The notes: generated by a model from the sequence alone, not told the origin. Counted from the stretch's first letter, positions 1-12,108 are shown. The stretch is DNA of 64,000 bases from Psychrobacillus sp. INOP01 (GCF_018140925.1 NZ_CP073315.1:3286001-3350000); one strand, 5' to 3'. Made by a program: numbers and translations.

Positions 1-1
1 A

Positions 2-325
2 ATGATAGATACATCACTAGAAGTGTTTCAAGCAGCAATTCGACTTGTCAAACACGCAGGTCATGTACTTGTTGGCTCGGGGATTCTTCTTGTATGGCAG
101 GGAAATTGGCCATGGACAACCTCGTGGGTGATTATGACGATTGTAGTGATGGCGAGTTCTATTGTGTTTCTAGCAAGAGCATTTAAACCAAATATACGGG
201 AATTCCAAGCAGGATCGATTGATCTAGTTACACTCATAAAAAAATTAAAGTCTGCCGTGTGGAAATATATTATATTATTACTAATCATGCTTTGGTTCAT
301 GGTTGCAAAACCTAATTTGTGGTAA
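2..325 (+). CDS. membrane protein, C-terminal part (5' end outside window)
   Basis: The frame is open from the first bases of the window, so the listed start is probably an internal Met and the gene begins upstream. The visible 107 residues hold hydrophobic stretches at about 17-32, 41-58 and 88-104 and a polar loop at about 60-85. The segment resembles the C-terminal half of small DUF2269-like integral membrane proteins, but the match is weak and I assign no function. A terminator follows directly, so this is the last gene of its transcript. Confidence 0.55.
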   Translation: MIDTSLEVFQAAIRLVKHAGHVLVGSGILLVWQGNWPWTTSWVIMTIVVMASSIVFLARAFKPNIREFQAGSIDLVTLIKKLKSAVWKYIILLLIMLWFMVAKPNLW

Positions 326-330
326 TAGAT

Positions 331-361
331 ACCCCTTTCTCTTAGTTGAGAATGGGGTTTT
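331..361 (+). terminator. rho-independent terminator
   Basis: Inverted repeat ACCCCTTTCTC / GAGAATGGGGT with one mismatch, followed by TTTT. It closes the upstream membrane-protein gene. Confidence 0.7.
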
Positions 362-371
362 ACATTTCAAT

Positions 372-455
372 TTGCAATTCTAGCCGAGTAACTTGCGATT
401 CGTGAAATCAGATTTGCGATTTGCCCCAAACAAATTGCGATTCCCCGTTCAGGGA
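372..455. repeat. 21-bp degenerate tandem array, core TTGCGATT (4 units)
   Basis: Four consecutive units start at 372, 393, 414 and 435, exactly 21 bp apart. Each begins TTGC(A/G)ATT; the remaining 13 bp differ. There is no coding frame with a ribosome binding site. The array lies between the terminator at 331-361 and the ilvD control region. Confidence 0.75.
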
Positions 456-567
456 TACATAATCACCACGTAAGATTCTTCCTCTTCACTTCCTCAACCA
501 CTCACATATCTTCCATACTCACGTCATTTTAACAAAAAGTTCAAATTTATTTTTCATTCCTGCAAAA

Positions 568-581
568 TGCGATATATCGCA
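568..581. other. 14-bp perfect palindrome TGCGATATATCGCA
   Basis: Perfect dyad just upstream of the cre of ilvD. It could be an operator or part of the upstream activating region; no regulator is recognised. Confidence 0.4.
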
Positions 582-582
582 G

Positions 583-598
583 ATGTAAGCGATTACAA
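583..598 (+). promoter_or_regulatory. CcpA cre site upstream of ilvD
   Basis: ATGTAAGCGATTACAA fits the cre consensus WTGNAANCGNWNNCAW at every defined position. It is centred about 88 bp upstream of the transcription start predicted from the -10 at 667-672. In B. subtilis the ilv-leu operon is activated by CcpA from a cre at a similar upstream distance, so activation is the likely sign (inference). Confidence 0.7.
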
Positions 599-643
599 AC
601 AAAAAGAATATTCAAAAATAACTGACAATTAACAAAAAGGGTG

Positions 644-672
644 TTGACGCGGCATTTCAAAGGCGATATGAT
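644..672 (+). promoter_or_regulatory. sigma-A promoter of ilvD
   Basis: TTGACG at 644-649, a 17-bp spacer and TATGAT at 667-672. The predicted start is near 679, which gives an untranslated leader of about 70 nt before the TTG at 752. Confidence 0.7.
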
Positions 673-689
673 ATCAACAATATATTAAA

Positions 690-710
690 TATTGTGAGAA
701 AATTCACAAT
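690..710. promoter_or_regulatory. overlapping CodY-like box and FNR/CRP-type palindrome
   Basis: 690-704 matches the CodY consensus AATTTTCWGAAAATT with three mismatches. 691-710 is a dyad containing TGTGA (693-697), six spacer bases and TCACA (704-708), the form bound by CRP and by Bacillus FNR. Both lie just downstream of the predicted transcription start, a position that fits repression. Confidence 0.55.
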
Positions 711-751
711 AGCTAAACGCTACATAAGCGGTAAGTATAGGAGCGATTGAA

Positions 752-2419
752 TTGAGAAGTGACATGATTAAAAAAGGCGTCGATCGCGCCCCACACAGAA
801 GCTTGCTTTACGCAACTGGGGTCAAGACGAAAGATTTAGATAAACCGTTTATCGGTGTCTGTAACTCCTATATAGATATTATTCCTGGCCATATGCATTT
901 AAACAAATTCGCGGAGGTCGTGAAAGAAGCAATTCGTGAAGCTGGAGGAATTCCATTTGAGTTCAACACAATTGGTGTAGACGATGGAATAGCGATGGGT
1001 CACATCGGGATGAGATATTCACTTCCGAGCCGTGAGCTTATAGCGGATTCAGCTGAAACAGTGATTAATGCCCACTGGTTCGATGGAGTGTTCTATATTC
1101 CAAACTGTGACAAAATTACACCAGGAATGCTAATGGCAGCAGTAAGAACGAATGTCCCATCTGTGTTTGTTTCAGGTGGTCCGATGGAAGCTGGTACTTC
1201 AGCCGATGGGAAACAACTTTCACTCACATCAGTGTTTGAAGGGGTAGGGTCTTATAAGTCTGGTGGCATGACAGCGGAGCAACTACTTGATATTGAACAA
1301 AATGCATGTCCAACATGTGGTTCATGTTCAGGAATGTTCACAGCTAACTCCATGAACTCATTAATGGAAATGCTGGGAATGACGCCTCCAGGTAATGGAA
1401 CGATTATTGCAACATCTGACGAACGTCATCGCCTTATTAAAGAAGCGGCACATCATCTAGTACGTATGATTAAAGAAGATGTGAAGCCTAGAGATTTAAT
1501 AACAAAAGAAACAATCGATGATGCATTTGCGCTTGATATGGCAATGGGTGGTTCAACAAACACTGTTCTCCACACATTAGCAATTGCACACGAAGCTGAA
1601 ATTGAATACGACGTGAGAGAGATCAATGAAGTCGCTAAGCGTATTCCTTACTTATCAAAAATTATGCCAGCATCTGATTACTCCATGCATGATGTACATC
1701 TAGCAGGAGGAGTTAGTGCCATTATAAAAGAACTTTGTGAGATTCCTGGAGCTGTTCATCCAGATCGTCTAACGATTACTGGTAAATCACTCTATGAGAA
1801 TGTAAAAGAAGCAGAGATTACTAATGATAAAGTCATACGCCGAAAAGAAAACCCATATAGTCCTGTAGGAGGATTATCCGTATTATTCGGAAATATTGCT
1901 CCAGAGGGTGGAGTTATCAAAGTAGGTGCGGTGGATCCTTCTATTAAAGAATTCACTGGAAAAGCGATTGTGTTTGATTCACAGGAAGCTGCGCAAGAGG
2001 CAATTGATGAAGGTACTGTTCAAGCAGGTCATGTAGTGGTTATCCGCTATGAAGGTCCAAAAGGTGGACCAGGGATGCCAGAAATGCTTGCACCAACTTC
2101 TGCAATTCAAGGTCGTGGATTAGGAACAAAAGTGGCTCTTATAACGGATGGTCGTTTCTCAGGAGCATCTCGAGGAATTTCTATAGGACATATTTCTCCG
2201 GAAGCTGCAGATGGTGGTCCGATTGCTTTAGTACAAAATGATGATGTTATCGCTATTGATTTAACAAATAGAACGATAGATTTACAAGTTAATGATGAGG
2301 AATTAGCTTCCAGACAAGCAAACTTAAAACCGTTTGAACCTAAGATTAAAAAAGGCTATTTAGCAAGATATTCGAAGCTAGTAACATCAGCAAGTACTGG
2401 TGGAGTAATGAAAATCTAA
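752..2419 (+). CDS. ilvD: dihydroxy-acid dehydratase
   Basis: Converts 2,3-dihydroxy-isovalerate and -methylvalerate to the 2-keto acids, the common third step of valine and isoleucine synthesis. The 555 residues are full length for the IlvD/Edd family. Fe-S cluster cysteines are visible in CNSYID (C37), NCDKIT (C119) and CPTCGSC (186-192). The C-terminus carries the conserved GRFSGASRG motif. The TTG at 752 is preferred because GGAG ends about 8 nt upstream; the next ATG (764) would cut the conserved start. ilvD lies upstream of the T-box and so is not controlled by it. Its own promoter carries cre, CodY-like and FNR-like sites. Confidence 0.97.
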   Translation: MRSDMIKKGVDRAPHRSLLYATGVKTKDLDKPFIGVCNSYIDIIPGHMHLNKFAEVVKEAIREAGGIPFEFNTIGVDDGIAMGHIGMRYSLPSRELIADSAETVINAHWFDGVFYIPNCDKITPGMLMAAVRTNVPSVFVSGGPMEAGTSADGKQLSLTSVFEGVGSYKSGGMTAEQLLDIEQNACPTCGSCSGMFTANSMNSLMEMLGMTPPGNGTIIATSDERHRLIKEAAHHLVRMIKEDVKPRDLITKETIDDAFALDMAMGGSTNTVLHTLAIAHEAEIEYDVREINEVAKRIPYLSKIMPASDYSMHDVHLAGGVSAIIKELCEIPGAVHPDRLTITGKSLYENVKEAEITNDKVIRRKENPYSPVGGLSVLFGNIAPEGGVIKVGAVDPSIKEFTGKAIVFDSQEAAQEAIDEGTVQAGHVVVIRYEGPKGGPGMPEMLAPTSAIQGRGLGTKVALITDGRFSGASRGISIGHISPEAADGGPIALVQNDDVIAIDLTNRTIDLQVNDEELASRQANLKPFEPKIKKGYLARYSKLVTSASTGGVMKI

Positions 2420-2457
2420 CTGAATTCAGCAATAAAAGATTTGCTGAATTAAGTTAG
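2416..2457 (+). other. stem-loop across the ilvD stop codon
   Basis: CTAACT-g-AATTCAGCAA pairs with TTGCTGAATT-a-AGTTAG, a 16-bp stem with one bulge mismatch that includes the ilvD stop codon. There is no U-tract, so it is more likely an mRNA 3'-end or processing structure than an intrinsic terminator. Confidence 0.55.
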
Positions 2458-2460
2458 GCC

Positions 2461-2545
2461 ACCGGCGGATGTTACAGATTTCTTAAAGGAATTTATCGAA
2501 TAAGTTCGATAAAAATCTGAACGCAAATACGCCAAGGCGAATTTG
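2461..2545. repeat. structured intergenic element (likely dispersed repeat)
   Basis: The core TTATCGAA-taag-TTCGATAA is nested within AGATTT / AAATCT (2480-2520 region). The flanks GCCACCGGCGGATGTTACAG and ACGCAAATACGCCAAGGCG are much more GC-rich than their surroundings. The layout looks like a dispersed palindromic element inserted between ilvD and the T-box. That it recurs in related genomes is my recollection, not something seen here. Confidence 0.45.
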
Positions 2546-2565
2546 ATTTAAAAACCAAATATATA

Positions 2566-2862
2566 AATCATTGATGAGGCAAAAGTTAAAGGAATCTTGT
2601 ATTTACAGAGAGCCAGTGTGGTGGGAACCGGCAATACAACCTTTAGCGACATCCCCTCGGAGTGAAGTGTTGAACGGGAAACCTTTTAGATACTTCCGGG
2701 TGTAGTTTAGCTACTCTCGTTATAAATAGATAGTGGGCGATTGCCTGTTATCTGCGAGGTAGCGGTTGCGCTACGAACTAGGGTGGTACCATGAAAAGAA
2801 TTTCATCCCTATACAAAAGAACGAAGGTTTCTTTGTGTGGGGTGAAATTCTTTTCTTTTTTA
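2566..2862 (+). promoter_or_regulatory. T-box riboswitch controlling ilvBNC-leuABCD
   Basis: Stem I is recognisable from the distal AGAGAGCCAG...GAACCGG segment (2607-2630). Its base pairs CATT/GAGG (2569-2572, 2576-2579) with CCTC/AGTG (2655-2658, 2661-2664). The specifier position just 5' of that helix reads AUC (2651-2653), an isoleucine codon. The T-box sequence GGGTGGTACC is at 2781-2790. The competing terminator follows at 2793-2862. The out-of-loop CUC at 2656-2658 (leucine, as in the B. subtilis operon) is the alternative, but here it is paired. Uncharged tRNA should favour readthrough into ilvB. Confidence 0.9.
2793..2862 (+). terminator. T-box terminator
   Basis: A 17-bp stem, GAAAAGAATTTCATCCC / GGGGTGAAATTCTTTTC, with one G-U pair, followed by TTTTTTAT. 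Its 5' arm adjoins the T-box sequence, so antiterminator and terminator are mutually exclusive. Confidence 0.88.
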
Positions 2863-2945
2863 TAAATTATACTTCAGTAATTTAAAGCGCCAATTCAACA
2901 AAGCTTTTCAGGAAAACTGGACGATTTGAATAAAAGGAGGAATTA

Positions 2946-4700
2946 ATGATGAAGTTGACGGTTGAGGAAACTGAGCAAGTTTATGAAGAGCCAATAACCG
3001 CGGAGGCTCCTATGCAATTGAATGGTGCGGATGTGTTTATTGAAACGCTCCATAAACATCAGGTAGAAGTAATATTTGGTTATCCAGGTGGTGCGGTTTT
3101 ACCTATTTATGACGCATTGTACAAAAATCCGATTAAGCATATTCTTGCGAGACATGAGCAAGGTGCTATTCACGCAGCTGAAGGGTATGCACGTGTTTCT
3201 GGGAAGGTTGGGGTAGTAATTGCCACTTCTGGACCAGGTGCAACAAATTTAGTTACTGGAATTGCCGATGCGATGATGGATTCAATTCCACTTGTCGTGT
3301 TTACAGGGCAGGTTGCTACAACCGTGATTGGTACAGATGCATTTCAAGAAGCAGATATTATCGGTATTACCCAGCCTATTACAAAACATAATTACCAAGT
3401 AAAGGATGTAGCCGATTTTCCAAGAATCATTAACGAAGCTTTTCATATTGCTTCTACAGGTCGTCCAGGACCAGTTGTCGTAGATATACCTAAAAATATG
3501 GCTACGAGTATGTTCGTAACATCGAAGGAAGAATCGCAGGAAGTAAATCTTCCAGGGTATCAGCCAACGACAACGCCAAACTTTTTACAAATTCAAAAAG
3601 CAGCGCAAGCAATTTCTACTGCAAAACAGCCGTTAATCCTAGCAGGAGCAGGTGTATTATTCGCAAAAGCATCAGACGAACTAGCTGCATTTGCTGAAAA
3701 ATATCAAATTCCGATTACGAACACGCTTCTAGGGTTAGGGAGTATCGAAGGAAATCATCCACTTTTCCTAGGAATGGCGGGCATGCATGGAACGTATACA
3801 GCCAATATGGCAATTCAAACATGTGATTTACTCATAAATGTCGGTGCAAGGTTCGATGACCGACTAACAGGAAATTTAAACTACTTTGCGCCAAACGCTA
3901 AAGTCGTTCATATCGATATAGATCCAGCAGAGATTGGTAAAAATGTTCCAACAGAAATTCCAATCGTAGCAGACGCAAAAGAAGCTTTAGAAGCACTACT
4001 TGCTCAAGATTCACCAAATGGCAACACGGCAGCATGGTTGGAAAGCTTGAATGTTTCAAAAGAGCAATACCCGTTCCATTATCAAGCGAGCGAGGAACGT
4101 GGGTTGCTCCCACAGCAAGTATTAGAGCTAGTACATGAGTATACAAATGGAGATGCCATTGTAACAACGGACGTTGGACAGCATCAAATGTGGACAGCAC
4201 AGTATTATAAATTTAGGTCTCCACATAACTGGGTAACATCTGGTGGACTAGGAACGATGGGGTTTGGTTTCCCAGCAGCAATCGGAGCTCAACTAGCAAA
4301 ACCGACCGCGAAGGTAGTTTCTATTGTTGGAGATGCCGGTTTCCAAATGACGTTACAGGAGTTATCACTATTACAAGAGCTGAGAATTCCAGTAAAAGTG
4401 ATTATCTTAAACAACCAAGCACTTGGAATGGTTCGCCAATGGCAGGAGACATTCCATGGGGAAAGATTCTCACAATCACTTATTCCGGTTCAACCAGATT
4501 TCGTGAAACTAGCGGCTGCCTACGATATTAAAGGCTACAAGATTGAAACGTTCGAGGATGCGAAGCTTCAATTAAAAGAAGCGCTAGAATCCGATGAGCC
4601 AGTATTGATCGATTGCCGAGTAGTGCAAAAGGAATGTGTCTATCCAATGGTTGCTCCAGGTAAAGGGCTACATGAAATGATTGGAGTGAAGCCAGAATGA
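2946..4700 (+). CDS. ilvB: acetolactate synthase, large (catalytic) subunit
   Basis: TPP/FAD enzyme that joins pyruvate with pyruvate or 2-ketobutyrate, the first common step of valine, leucine and isoleucine synthesis. 584 residues. The TPP-activating Glu is in [10 protein letters not shown] (E71), the substrate/FAD region follows SGPGATN, and the C-terminal TPP motif runs GDAGFQ...ILNN. ATG at 2946 follows AAAGGAGG by 5 nt; a second ATG at 2949 is equally possible. First gene after the T-box. Its stop overlaps the ilvN start (ATGA), indicating translational coupling of the two subunits. Confidence 0.97.
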   Translation: MMKLTVEETEQVYEEPITAEAPMQLNGADVFIETLHKHQVEVIFGYPGGAVLPIYDALYKNPIKHILARHEQGAIHAAEGYARVSGKVGVVIATSGPGATNLVTGIADAMMDSIPLVVFTGQVATTVIGTDAFQEADIIGITQPITKHNYQVKDVADFPRIINEAFHIASTGRPGPVVVDIPKNMATSMFVTSKEESQEVNLPGYQPTTTPNFLQIQKAAQAISTAKQPLILAGAGVLFAKASDELAAFAEKYQIPITNTLLGLGSIEGNHPLFLGMAGMHGTYTANMAIQTCDLLINVGARFDDRLTGNLNYFAPNAKVVHIDIDPAEIGKNVPTEIPIVADAKEALEALLAQDSPNGNTAAWLESLNVSKEQYPFHYQASEERGLLPQQVLELVHEYTNGDAIVTTDVGQHQMWTAQYYKFRSPHNWVTSGGLGTMGFGFPAAIGAQLAKPTAKVVSIVGDAGFQMTLQELSLLQELRIPVKVIILNNQALGMVRQWQETFHGERFSQSLIPVQPDFVKLAAAYDIKGYKIETFEDAKLQLKEALESDEPVLIDCRVVQKECVYPMVAPGKGLHEMIGVKPE

Positions 4701-5212
4701 AACGAATCATAACAGTAACCGTGTTAAATCAAAGTGGCGTTCTCAATCGTGTTACTGGCCTACTCATGAAGCGTCAGTTCAACATAGAAAGCATCACGGT
4801 TGGGCATACAATTCAACCGGATATATCCAAAATGACATTTGTCGTAAATGTTGAAGATGAACAGAAACTGGAGCAGCTATTAAAACAGCTACAAAAACAA
4901 GTAGATGTACTGAAAGTAAATGATATTACGGAAAAACAAATTGTCGTAAGAGAGCTGGCGCTCGTGAAAGTCGTGTCGCCACCAGCTGTAAGAGCAGAGA
5001 TTAATAGCATCGTTGAACCTTTCCGAGCTTCCATAATCGATACAGGGAAAAATGTTGTCACATTCCAAGTAACAGGTAGCCCAGAAAAAATTGATGCATT
5101 TATTGATTTGATTAAGCCTTATGGCATTAAAGAGCTTACTAGAACAGGCGTAACTGCTTTTGTCCGTGAGACTCAAAAAGTAAATACACCACAGTTATCC
5201 ATTTTGAAATAA
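4697..5212 (+). CDS. ilvN: acetolactate synthase, small regulatory subunit
   Basis: 171 residues. The N-terminal ACT domain (about 1-75, [20 protein letters not shown]) binds valine and feeds back on the IlvB subunit. The C-terminal half (about 80-160) matches the activating ALS_ss_C domain (VRAEI...FRA...D...FQVTG). Overlaps ilvB by 4 bp, so production is probably coupled to the large subunit. Confidence 0.96.
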   Translation: MKRIITVTVLNQSGVLNRVTGLLMKRQFNIESITVGHTIQPDISKMTFVVNVEDEQKLEQLLKQLQKQVDVLKVNDITEKQIVVRELALVKVVSPPAVRAEINSIVEPFRASIIDTGKNVVTFQVTGSPEKIDAFIDLIKPYGIKELTRTGVTAFVRETQKVNTPQLSILK

Positions 5213-5220
5213 TGACTTAG

Positions 5221-7868
<2,648 letters not shown>

Positions 7869-7901
7869 ACGAATGTAAATAAAAAAATGGGAGTGAATGA
7901 G

Positions 7902-9002
7902 ATGGAAAAAACGATAACGGTATTACCGGGAGATGGAATCGGTCAGGAAGTAACAGAGGCAGCGGTAAAGGTGCTTCAAGCTATTGCAAAGCGTTATAAC
8001 CATAAGTTTAACTTGCAATACGGATTGATCGGTGGAGCAGCAATCGATGCTCGTGAGAACCCACTTCCTGAAGAAACTATAAATGCATGTAGTCAAAGTG
8101 ATGCCATCCTTTTAGGTGCAGTAGGTGGGCCAAAATGGGATCAAAATCCATCTCATTTACGTCCGGAAAAAGGGTTGCTAGCTATTCGTAAGCATTTTGG
8201 ATTGTATGCGAATATACGACCAGTAAAAGCAATTCCTGCCTTACTAGAAGCTTCTCCTCTTAAAAAGGAAATAGCAGAATCAGTAGATTTAGTTATTGTT
8301 CGTGAATTAACTGGTGGCTTATATTTTGCTGAGCCTCGTAAGAAAACAAATGATTATGCAGTGGATACTTTAGTTTATACACGGGGTGAAATTGAACGAA
8401 TCGTGGATACTGCTTTCCAATTAGCAAGAAGTCGTCGTGGCAAGCTTGCTTCTGTGGATAAAGCGAACGTACTAGATTCTAGTAAATTGTGGCGTCAAAT
8501 CGTCGAAGAGAAAAAACAAGGCTATCCGGATGTAGAAGTAGAGCATATGCTTGTGGATTCAACTGCGATGAAGCTGATCACTAAACCAGATTCATTTGAC
8601 GTAATTGTAACGGAAAATATGTTTGGTGACATTTTAAGTGATGAGGCTTCCGTTATCACTGGTTCCCTAGGAATGCTTCCTTCGGCAAGTACACGTGAGG
8701 ATGGCTTTGGTCTATACGAACCAGTCCATGGCTCTGCACCGGATATTGCTGGTCAAAACAAAGCAAACCCAGCTGCAACTATTCTTTCAACAGCCATGAT
8801 GCTACGTGAAGCGTTCCAAATGGAAACAGAGGCGGCAGCTATTGAAGAAGCAGTAATTAATGTATTGAATGACGGTAACTTCACAAGTGACCTTCAAATA
8901 AAAGGGAAACGAGTGCTTTCTACAACGGAATGGACTGCAAAAGTAATAGAAGAATTAGACTCAGAATTTGTATCAGATAGTATTATGTTTTCTTATGTCT
9001 AA
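7902..9002 (+). CDS. leuB: 3-isopropylmalate dehydrogenase
   Basis: NAD-dependent oxidative decarboxylation of 3-isopropylmalate. 366 residues from the ATG at 7902. That start is preferred over the in-frame ATG at 7887 because GGGAGTG (7889-7895) sits 6 nt before it and the protein then begins MEKTITVLPGDGIGQEV as in the family. Conserved metal-binding region VDSTAMKLI...TENMFGDILSDE and C-terminal HGSAPDIAG are visible. Confidence 0.96.
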   Translation: MEKTITVLPGDGIGQEVTEAAVKVLQAIAKRYNHKFNLQYGLIGGAAIDARENPLPEETINACSQSDAILLGAVGGPKWDQNPSHLRPEKGLLAIRKHFGLYANIRPVKAIPALLEASPLKKEIAESVDLVIVRELTGGLYFAEPRKKTNDYAVDTLVYTRGEIERIVDTAFQLARSRRGKLASVDKANVLDSSKLWRQIVEEKKQGYPDVEVEHMLVDSTAMKLITKPDSFDVIVTENMFGDILSDEASVITGSLGMLPSASTREDGFGLYEPVHGSAPDIAGQNKANPAATILSTAMMLREAFQMETEAAAIEEAVINVLNDGNFTSDLQIKGKRVLSTTEWTAKVIEELDSEFVSDSIMFSYV

Positions 9003-9021
9003 CCAAAAGGAGAGGGACTAA

Positions 9022-10431
9022 ATGGCAAAAACGATTATTGAGAAAATTTGGGATGAACATATTGTGTACGAGGAAGAAGGTAAACCAGACCTTCTCTATA
9101 TCGATTTACACTTACTCCATGAGGTGACATCTCCGCAAGCTTTTGAAGGGTTACGACTAAATAATCGCAAGGTTCGCCGGCCGGATCTATGTTATGCAAC
9201 GATGGATCATAACGTACCGACTCGAAATAGAGAACAGATTAAAGACGTTATCGCCCGTAAGCAAATCTCTACACTTCAACAAAACTGTGAAGAGTTTGGC
9301 GTGCCGCTTGCCAATATGGACCATCCTGATCAAGGGATTGTACACATTATCGGACCAGAGCTTGGTCTAACTCAGCCTGGTAAAACGATTGTTTGTGGAG
9401 ACAGTCACACTTCTACACATGGTGCGTTTGGTGCAATTGCTTTTGGTATCGGAACTAGTGAAGTAGAGCATGTTCTTTCTACACAAACACTTTGGCAGGC
9501 TAAACCGAAAACAATGCAAATTAAAGTGACAGGTGAGCTTGGATATGGTGTAGCTGCAAAAGATATTATTTTAGCTATCATTTCGAAGTTTGGTATCGAT
9601 ATGGGTACAGGTTACATCGTGGAATATACTGGAGAAGCAATTCGTAAGCTATCAATGGAAGAGCGTATGACCATTTGTAATATGTCGATTGAAGCAGGTG
9701 CTCGTGCAGGTTTGATCAGTCCGGATGAAACGACTGTTGAATTCCTTCGAGGTCGTGAGCATGTACCTTCAGGAGAAGTTTTTGAAAAAGAAGCAGCGCG
9801 TTGGTTAGCTTTAGCAACTGACGAAGGTGCTACCTACGATAAAACTGTAGAAATATCTACAGATGAAATCGAACCTTTTGTAACATGGGGTACAAATCCA
9901 TCTATGGGTTCAGGTGTATCACAAAATATTCCGTTCACATCCGATTTCGTGGAAACAAGTGACCAGCAAGCACATGAAAAAGCACTTGCTTACATGGGTC
10001 TAGAACAAGGTATGCCGTTAGAGGATATTGCTATATCAAATGTATTTATCGGTTCTTGTACAAATGCTCGTTTAAGTGATCTTCGTACAGCAGCAAACGT
10101 AATTGCTGGTCGCAAGGTACACCCTAACGTAACCGCAATTGTCGTTCCGGGATCACAAACGGTTAAAAAACAAGCAGAGCAAGAAGGCATCGACCAAGTA
10201 TTCCTTGAAGCAGGATTTGAATGGCGTGAATCAGGCTGTAGTATGTGCCTAGCGATGAATGATGATATCGTTCCAGCAGGAGAGCACTGCGCATCTACTT
10301 CCAACCGAAACTTTGAAGGTCGTCAAGGGGCTGGTTCAAGAACGCATCTGATGAGCCCAGCAATGGCAGCAGCTGCCGCAATCGAAGGTCATATTGTTGA
10401 CATTAGAAAATTTGGACTAGTAAATGCATAA
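9022..10431 (+). CDS. leuC: 3-isopropylmalate dehydratase, large subunit
   Basis: Aconitase-family isomerase of 2- to 3-isopropylmalate, acting as a LeuC-LeuD heterodimer. 469 residues. [4Fe-4S] ligands are in [13 protein letters not shown] and [11 protein letters not shown]; the family signature [12 protein letters not shown] is near residue 130. AAAGGAGAGG precedes the ATG. leuD follows 12 bp downstream. Confidence 0.97.
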   Translation: MAKTIIEKIWDEHIVYEEEGKPDLLYIDLHLLHEVTSPQAFEGLRLNNRKVRRPDLCYATMDHNVPTRNREQIKDVIARKQISTLQQNCEEFGVPLANMDHPDQGIVHIIGPELGLTQPGKTIVCGDSHTSTHGAFGAIAFGIGTSEVEHVLSTQTLWQAKPKTMQIKVTGELGYGVAAKDIILAIISKFGIDMGTGYIVEYTGEAIRKLSMEERMTICNMSIEAGARAGLISPDETTVEFLRGREHVPSGEVFEKEAARWLALATDEGATYDKTVEISTDEIEPFVTWGTNPSMGSGVSQNIPFTSDFVETSDQQAHEKALAYMGLEQGMPLEDIAISNVFIGSCTNARLSDLRTAANVIAGRKVHPNVTAIVVPGSQTVKKQAEQEGIDQVFLEAGFEWRESGCSMCLAMNDDIVPAGEHCASTSNRNFEGRQGAGSRTHLMSPAMAAAAAIEGHIVDIRKFGLVNA

Positions 10432-10443
10432 GGAGGTAAACCA

Positions 10444-11025
10444 ATGGAGCCTATCAATGAAATCAAAAGTGTCTTAACCCCTTTGAATCAAAAAAATGTC
10501 GACACCGATCAAATTATTTCAAAAGAATTTCTAAAACGTATTGAACGCACTGGATTCGGTAAATACCTATTTTACCACTGGCGCTTTGATGCAAATGATG
10601 AGCCAATTAAAGACTTTGTATTAAATGATGAACGCTATAAAGATTCTACTATTTTAGTAGCACATGACAATTTTGGCTGTGGCTCCTCTCGAGAGCATGC
10701 ACCTTGGTCCATTTTGGATTACGGCTTTCGAGTAGTCATTGCACCGAGCTTTGCAGATATCTTCTATAATAACTGCATGAAAAATGGTATTTTACCGATT
10801 AAGCTAGCGGTGGATGAAGTGGAATCGATGCTAGGCAAAGAAGTATATAATGTGGCAGTTAATCTAGAAGCACAAACGGTAACAGGTGCTGATGGTATTG
10901 TATATTCATTTGACATTGATCCGTACCAAAAGAAAATGCTTCTAAATGGATGGGACGAAATTTCGTTAACCTTCCAATACGAGGATAAAATAAAAGCTTA
11001 TGAAGACAAAGTAGCTCTAGCATAA
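10444..11025 (+). CDS. leuD: 3-isopropylmalate dehydratase, small subunit
   Basis: 193 residues, the swivelling domain partner of LeuC. The substrate-binding loop GCGSSREHAPW is near residue 78. The ATG follows AAGGAGG closely after the leuC stop, consistent with coupled translation. Confidence 0.97.
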   Translation: MEPINEIKSVLTPLNQKNVDTDQIISKEFLKRIERTGFGKYLFYHWRFDANDEPIKDFVLNDERYKDSTILVAHDNFGCGSSREHAPWSILDYGFRVVIAPSFADIFYNNCMKNGILPIKLAVDEVESMLGKEVYNVAVNLEAQTVTGADGIVYSFDIDPYQKKMLLNGWDEISLTFQYEDKIKAYEDKVALA

Positions 11026-11134
11026 ACAATGCACTATAGAGCTACAAAAAATTAGCTAATTAGGAGATGGTTTTGTTGGGAATTCATACGACACTGTAGG
11101 TTTATATCGTGCATCTGAAAAAGTAGCGGAGTTC

Positions 11135-12064
11135 GTGCATCGCACACCGTGTAAAAAATCGGCCACATTCAATAAAATCACCGAGAAAAATGTGTTTTTG
11201 AAATTAGAAAACCTGCAAAAAACTGGGTCATTTAAAATTAGAGGTGCTATGAATAAAGTATCACAGCTAAGTGAGGCAGAGTGTACCAAAGGATTAATCG
11301 CTGCCTCTGCCGGTAATCATGCACAAGGTGTTGCATTTGCTGGAAAAGCACGAAATGTGCCAGTCACGATTTTCATGCCACTTGGAACACCCGTTTCGAA
11401 AGTAAATGCTACGAAAGGGTATGGAGCAACTGTCAAATTAATCGGTCAAAATTTTGATGAAGCGTATATTGCTGCTCGTGAGGAGCAACTCCGAACAGGA
11501 GCAACATTCATCCATCCTTTTGACGATATAGCGGTTATCGAAGGGCAAGCAACCGTTGCAATGGAAATGCTTCAGCAGCGTCCAGAGCTAGACACGATTG
11601 TTGTGCCAGCAGGCGGAGGAGGCTTACTCGCTGGAACACTCATTGCAGTCAAATCAATCCGTCCTAATACCCGCGTTATCGGCGTCCAATCCAGCAATGC
11701 CTCGGCAATTGCCTTAGCATATAAAGGAAAAGGAGACGGTCTGTTACCTTTCCAAGGCAAAACAATCGCAGAAGGCATCAACGTGAAAACGCCAGGAAAT
11801 CTGACCATGAACATTATTCAAGCACTCGTGGACGATGTGGTCACCGTGAGCGAACAAGAAATCGCATCTGCCATTCTCTTCATGCTAGAACGCGAAAAAA
11901 CGCTTATCGAAGGTGCCGCAGCCGCAGCTGTATCGGCAGTATTGAATCACCGCATTCCAGGTTCCTCCCAAAATATCGGCATAATCGTAAGCGGAGGCAA
12001 CTTCGATGTTAGTAAACTAGTCGAATGCCAACAATTATGTACAAATATGCCATTAGCTAAATAA
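11135..12064 (+). CDS. ilvA: threonine dehydratase (ACT-less), 5' end apparently frameshifted
   Basis: PLP enzyme that deaminates threonine to 2-ketobutyrate, feeding isoleucine synthesis. PLP lysine in TGSFKIRGAMNK, glycine loop in VVPAGGGGLLAG. There is no C-terminal ACT domain, so feedback inhibition by isoleucine is not expected; the length is close to short catabolic-type enzymes. Family homology (VGLYRASEKVAEF) continues in frame upstream of the GTG at 11135 but finds no start codon. A TAGGAGA site with TTG at 11073 or 11076 lies in another frame that stops at 11097-11099. One missing base near 11094-11097 would join them. Last gene of the operon. Confidence 0.85.
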   Translation: MHRTPCKKSATFNKITEKNVFLKLENLQKTGSFKIRGAMNKVSQLSEAECTKGLIAASAGNHAQGVAFAGKARNVPVTIFMPLGTPVSKVNATKGYGATVKLIGQNFDEAYIAAREEQLRTGATFIHPFDDIAVIEGQATVAMEMLQQRPELDTIVVPAGGGGLLAGTLIAVKSIRPNTRVIGVQSSNASAIALAYKGKGDGLLPFQGKTIAEGINVKTPGNLTMNIIQALVDDVVTVSEQEIASAILFMLEREKTLIEGAAAAAVSAVLNHRIPGSSQNIGIIVSGGNFDVSKLVECQQLCTNMPLAK

Positions 12065-12072
12065 TGCCTCTT

Positions 12073-12108
12073 AAAACACCACTAGCCGATTGAGGATAGT
12101 GGTGTTTT
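12073..12108 (+). terminator. terminator of the ilv-leu operon
   Basis: Perfect 12-bp stem AAAACACCACTA / TAGTGGTGTTTT with a 12-nt loop. The arms supply A and T runs on both strands. Confidence 0.8.

Noticed and set aside
2656-2658. CUC (leucine) as T-box specifier
   Set aside because: In the fold that pairs GAGG 2576-2579 with CCTC 2655-2658 it is buried in the helix; kept only as the alternative.
3898-4200. 100-residue minus-strand ORF inside ilvB
   Set aside because: Shadow of the ilvB coding sequence, no ribosome binding site or homology pattern.
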